64,000 nt of DNA from positions 19,650,650 through 19,714,649 of the forward strand of contig CM067069.1 of NCBI GenBank assembly GCA_033980235.1, read 5' to 3'. The notes below the pieces were generated by a model. That model was not told the origin of the DNA, made no database searches, and worked only from the letters and a program-made list of their open reading frames with translations. This DNA is from Diadema setosum. Its lineage: Eukaryota; Echinodermata; Echinoidea; Diadematoida; Diadematidae. Position numbers and translations under genes: made by a program. Shown here piece after piece: positions 59,958 to 64,000 of this stretch (the stretch's first letter is position 1; every line of letters begins with the position of its first letter).

Positions 59958-60274
59958 TTTATTCAATTAAAGTTTTGCAATTACGAATAGAATAAAAGAA
60001 TGAACAGTATTATTCAATTCGAAAAAAAAAATCCTGAAAAGAAACAGGGAATAGATTGTTCAAATACATAAATATGAAAAGTAAACACAGAAATTCATCA
60101 ATACTAGACATGTTTACTGTTATCAACTGATTTAAAAAAAAGAGAGATAGATTAAATTATTTTAAAGTTGGTTGGGACACAAAGTGTACAATATTATGAT
60201 TGTTCAAGAAGAGGAAAACGTGTTGCCAATAATCCAAGGTTTTCCCTCATTTTGACCCTCGCAGCGTTCCATAC
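59958..60274 (-). other. Gene C 3' UTR exon
   Basis: The acceptor ATTTTCCTGCAG precedes GTATGGAACGC. A minus-strand AATAAA at 59963-59958 could end the exon after about 310 nt. Short open frames here are not thought to be coding, because the upstream stop codon comes first. Confidence 0.45.
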
Positions 60275-63200
60275 CTGCAGGAAAATATCATAAAGGAAAT
60301 CATAAATCTTTGCCAGAGAAATGGTGAGGCAAGAATTAAAGTCTTGGTGACAATTGAGAGAACTAAATGGGCATGTAAGAGATTCTGAGAGTACGTTCTT
60401 CACAAAAAAAAAAAGTTTGTCTATAGAAAGGCTGGTGCTACACTATATGAAGCACTCCTGAAAGTGAAGCACAAAGAACCACAAGGAAGGCAATTAATGA
60501 ATATACGCCAATGAGGAATGTAGTAATGGATATGATGTATCGAACAGCTTCTAATGCTTTGAGACAAAAGTGAGTGATGAAAATGAAATACAATAGTAGC
60601 AATATAAGCTGGCAGTGTTTTCAGTGATCATTGTCTCAATTCATTTGCAAAGTATACACTAAGAAGAATCAAACATGTCAATATTAAGGTGTTAGTTTTC
60701 CGCTGAAAGTTGATATTCTATTTTTTCTTTTCTTTTCAATGAAAGCTTTCGTCTCGTCGCCTGGGTGTCTCATAGTTTTGTCTAGGTGTAGACTCCAAAT
60801 ATGGTTTCCCAGGAGTACAACAGTTTCTTAGCAAATATCAACACACTAATATGTAAATAATGTAGCAAATAGTAATTGAAAATATGAACATTCCAGTTGA
60901 CCACTCTGTCACAGCAAGAATACCGAAAATTATGCACACTGTGAATTAACTCACCTCAATCAGTAGACATTTTTTCTCTTCATTAGGACAGTGAGGCAGG
61001 TGATGATGGAGAGGATGAAAATGACGACGAGAAGAGCGTACGTGGTCGACGATTTCTGGAGGGCCCCTTGACGAGGGCTCGCTATGGGACCCCCTATGAT
61101 GATATAATATAATGATAAAAGCACAAATGGACAACGGTTTTTCTATATGTTTATTGTTTTTGTGTTTAGCAGGCAGAGATATCACCAACCTGAAGGCTGT
61201 CGAAGTATACAGTAATCCGTTACGAAGACGCATTCATTGCTGAATCACTTTGAATGTATTTCATTGATTTTTTTTTCTCCCCACCTCAACATTTGTCAGA
61301 GTGTTGCAGCTTACCAGTTTACCAAAACAAAAATAGAAAACAAACTGCTTTATTGTTCACATTAAGTATACGTTGATCGAATTTAACCGCTGACACGTGC
61401 ATGACTTAAATAACATTGCTGTGGCTAACATCAGACGACAGTGACATCGCTCGTTTGTAGCTTTTCACTGAAAGCCCTCTGGCGCCCTCTTGTGTCTCTA
61501 TGCTGTCAGATTATCCTCTCCTTTTATCAATACATTATGTGGATATACCCCGTGAAGTGACTGCGAGATTTCTAATCCACATCATAATATTGCAGTAGTC
61601 AAAACTATAAGAAGTGAGATGCAGCTAGTGATGATTGAGACGGTTAAGCAGTGGTACTTTCCTTCCCATATGTGAACTAAGATCACATTTTAGCCCATAT
61701 ACATATGCCCTAGGTGTTATCAATATACTAAAATTGTGTTTACCTAAAAAACCATTACTGATGTTACACTTCTCATTGATATTGCCTTACCTTAATTATG
61801 GAGTTTTAGTTTGGGGCAACACGAACCAAAATAGAGTTGTTGGATAGAGTGTTCCTTTTGCAAAAGAAAGTTTCTCGTGTCATTCTAATAAGCTGTTAAA
61901 ATTTAGAGATTTGTTTTTATTTAATTTAGGACAAGTTATGTATATGTATAACAATAACTCTCTTTCTGATGTTTTCCGTTTCATATTCCTAAAAAACAGT
62001 CATTTCATGAATATCCAACTCGACGTTCTAATGAATTTCATTTACCTCTTTTCCGTACGATTCTAGCCAAGAACACATTTGTCTTTACCTGTCCAAGTTA
62101 TTGGAATTCCCTGCATCTTGATATTAGAAATGCCCCCTCTGTATACTCATTCAAAAGGAAACTGATTTCTTTTTTTTTCTATTGTTATCTTATAATTCTA
62201 CTGAATTGAATTAACCAGCTGTTATAACTCCTTATCTAAGAACCTACGTTTTCACGTATTGATTGCTACTTTAGCTCCTGTATGATATACTCATATAATG
62301 ATAGGATATTTCTCCGATTATATCTCCATTACCTAGTTATTTCTCGCGTCACCTTTTTCCCACTCTCTCGACATACTTCTGACGAGATCACTGTCTCTGT
62401 TGAACGTTTTTGTCTGTTCTGTTCTTTTCTGTTATGTTAGCTTTGCCTTATTTTGTCTCGTCTCAAAGTCAACTCTCCGTTGTACTGTTACTCCTATTCC
62501 TCGTTTCATGTTCATTTGTGTGTATATCTGCCTGTTTTTGTTGATCTCTCTTTCTAATGGGCTTCCAGACTTTTACCTTGCTCTCAACTGATGTTTTTCC
62601 TCTGAGGGCCCACATCCTACAAGCTTTGTCTTTTTAGTGGGTCCCTCCATTTTTCGATTTTTTGCACACTGCTTACTTACTTCTAATCACTTGAGTTTTA
62701 TGATAGTGTATGATTGTTATGAGGTGATACAATCATTGTACATTCTTTTCATGTACATAGTTTATACGCACCTTACTTTTTTGTTACCAAGAAAACGTGA
62801 TGTTTATATATTATTGTCGAAAAATGAAATGAAACATTTAATTGCATTGAATTACATCAGCAGTGTGATAACGAGCGGATAATGCTATGAAGCATTTCTA
62901 AGTTCACTAGCTACCACCAGAACTTAGAATGATATATTCGATTACACTGATACGATAATGCCTTTGTGCATCCGCTGTGAAAATGCATGAAAATATTCAT
63001 TTTGCACACATAGCTTTCGATAAGTCGTGATATGGGGGCACATGAATGTATGCTTGCATTTATCCCTCATTCCACCAACATACCTGAAGAGATGTAATGA
63101 TTATTTCATACTGATACTGAAATTACAATGCAAATGTGATGAATTCACCTGTAACCTCCAGAGTAGCAGAGCGCACAACTCCGTACACATGACACTGAAG

Positions 63201-63340
63201 TGTATCACCGTGGTTTGATGTCGTTGGGGTAAATGTCAGCTCACTCGTCATGTTGTAGTAAGTAAAGCGATCAACGCCGTAACTCAGGCCTTCGTTCAAG
63301 TCTGCGTTAGCAAATATTGCATCCGCAGCACTCTCATCTC
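60274..63340 (-). CDS. Gene C: 3' half of a third SRCR/Ig-family receptor gene (partial)
   Basis: Only the exons 63340-63149 (Ig second half) and 61093-60960 (membrane exon), with a 3' UTR exon from 60274, lie inside the window; upstream exons would be beyond 64000. The two coding exons join in phase 1. The interval between them (63149-61093) contains a LINE remnant and no sequence matching Ig exons 5 or 6 of gene B. As it stands, C would pass directly from the split Ig to the membrane helix. Both exons are intact, with good splice signals, so C may be expressed; whether the missing part carries an SRCR exon cannot be seen. Confidence 0.65.
60955..61093 (-). CDS. Gene C exon: transmembrane helix, tail KRKNVY, stop
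   Basis: Acceptor ATCATAG. In phase 1 it reads ALQKSSTT, then YALLVVIFILSIITCLTVLM, the tail KRKNVY and a TGA at 60962-60960, then TTGAG and a GTGAGT donor. It is the counterpart of the exons at 3999 and 40252. Confidence 0.85.
61700..62840 (+). pseudogene. LINE 3' fragment (RT C-terminus plus 3' UTR) inside gene C
   Basis: Frame-shifted pieces read LMLHFSLILPYLNYGVLVWG, then PLFRTILAKNTFVFTCPSYW, NSLHLDIRNAPSVYSFKRKL: the thumb/C-terminal region of CR1/L2-type reverse transcriptases. A 3' UTR hairpin at 62611-62645 and an AAAATGAAATGAAA tail end (about 62821) follow. It lies where gene B carries Ig exons 5 and 6. Confidence 0.75.
63149..63340 (-). CDS. Gene C exon: second half of Ig domain
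   Basis: A 192-nt phase 1-1 exon, acceptor CATGTAG, donor ACAG|GTGAAT. It encodes GDESAADAIFANADLNEGLS, then RFTYYNMTSELTFTPTT and GDTLQCHVYG. Its NMT sequon is not in the other two copies. Length and borders equal those of genes A and B. Confidence 0.82.
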
Positions 63341-63798
63341 CTACATGATAAAAACAAACGTATTCAATACGTGGGTACATCAATACCACTTCTATATCCA
63401 ACATCACGTGACGCTGCTACACTACGGACCATAATAGTTAAATTTTAACCAGAATGGGGGAAGATGATACTCACTATTCACATTGCTCTAAGTCTCATAT
63501 GAAAAGCCCATACCCAAACCCAAGAGCAATGTGGGCTGAGTGAAAGCAGCATATTAGTAGAACACATCAATGAAAGTTTGAGGAAAATCGGATAATCGAT
63601 GCAAAAATTACGAATTTTACAATTTTGGAATTGGAACCACTGGATGAGGAGACTACTAGAGGATATAACGCACGTATGGACAACAATATAAAGAAAATAT
63701 GAAGAAAAATCCACAAAAACACTTTTCTAGCGTAATGCTGGAGCACTCGAGTAACTGCTTTCAGAAAGTAGGGGGAATACTGTTATTGCTACCCTTAA

Positions 63799-64000
63799 AG
63801 GGACTGTACAGTACTGGTTGAGGAGGGATTTCATGTTTTTTAGATTCCTAGGTGAGATAATGAGAAAAGTCTTATGATTATGACAGAGCATGTAATTTCA
63901 AGAAGGATTCAACGTTTATTTGATGAAAATTGGTTTTCAAATGGCTGAGATATCCAAAAAAGTAATATGATAACAGACTACAGGCCACGCATTCTATTAG
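63799..64000. mobile_element. TTAA-type MITE, family 2, cut by the window end
   Basis: TTAA at 63795-63798, then AGGGACTGTACAGTACTGG and the family body (GGATTCAACGTTTATTTGAT, GAGATATCCAAAAAAG). It continues beyond 64000. Confidence 0.7.

Overview
This is a eukaryotic, metazoan window. All coding signal sits in short exons with GT-AG borders, on the minus strand, inside AT-rich DNA full of microsatellites, LINE and SINE remnants and fold-back/MITE elements. Multi-copy SRCR receptor genes, fold-back transposons with 8-bp target duplications and ubiquitous small inverted-repeat elements all suggest an echinoderm, most likely a sea urchin. This is inferred from gene and repeat type, not from a database match.

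The core of the window is a tandem array of paralogous type I membrane receptor genes. Gene A (about 16432 to 3164) reads signal peptide, first half of an Ig domain, group-B SRCR domain (8 Cys), second half of an Ig domain, a second Ig domain, transmembrane helix, six-residue basic tail. Gene B (about 52832 to 39487) has the same plan plus one extra Ig exon. Gene C (only its 3' half, 63340 to about 60274) has the split-Ig second half and the membrane exon, with a LINE remnant in between and no visible Ig exons. A decayed Ig exon and membrane exon at 22.5-21.7 kb look like a fourth, dead relative. Every internal exon is phase 1-1, and the spliced lengths of A (1245 nt, 414 aa) and B (1506 nt, 501 aa) are exact multiples of three. 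In A, B and C the stop codon lies 5 nt before a perfect GTGAGT donor, so all three have a 3' UTR intron.

Between A and B lies an unrelated minus-strand gene of six exons (36558 to 29251, 254 aa). It encodes a small secreted protein with four cysteines in its mature part, whose layout recalls ependymin-related proteins.

Layout: 1-3.2 kb, repeats downstream of gene A; 3.2-16.4 kb, gene A; 16.4-29 kb, intergenic with the pseudogene, MITEs and LINE remnants; 29.2-36.6 kb, secreted-protein gene; 36.6-39.5 kb, intergenic; 39.5-52.8 kb, gene B, carrying a 1.7-kb fold-back transposon in an intron; 52.8-60.2 kb, intergenic with a second, oppositely oriented copy of that transposon; 60.2-64 kb, 3' half of gene C. 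Gene A and gene B introns can be aligned over most of their length, so the array arose by segmental duplication with a unit of about 36-38 kb.
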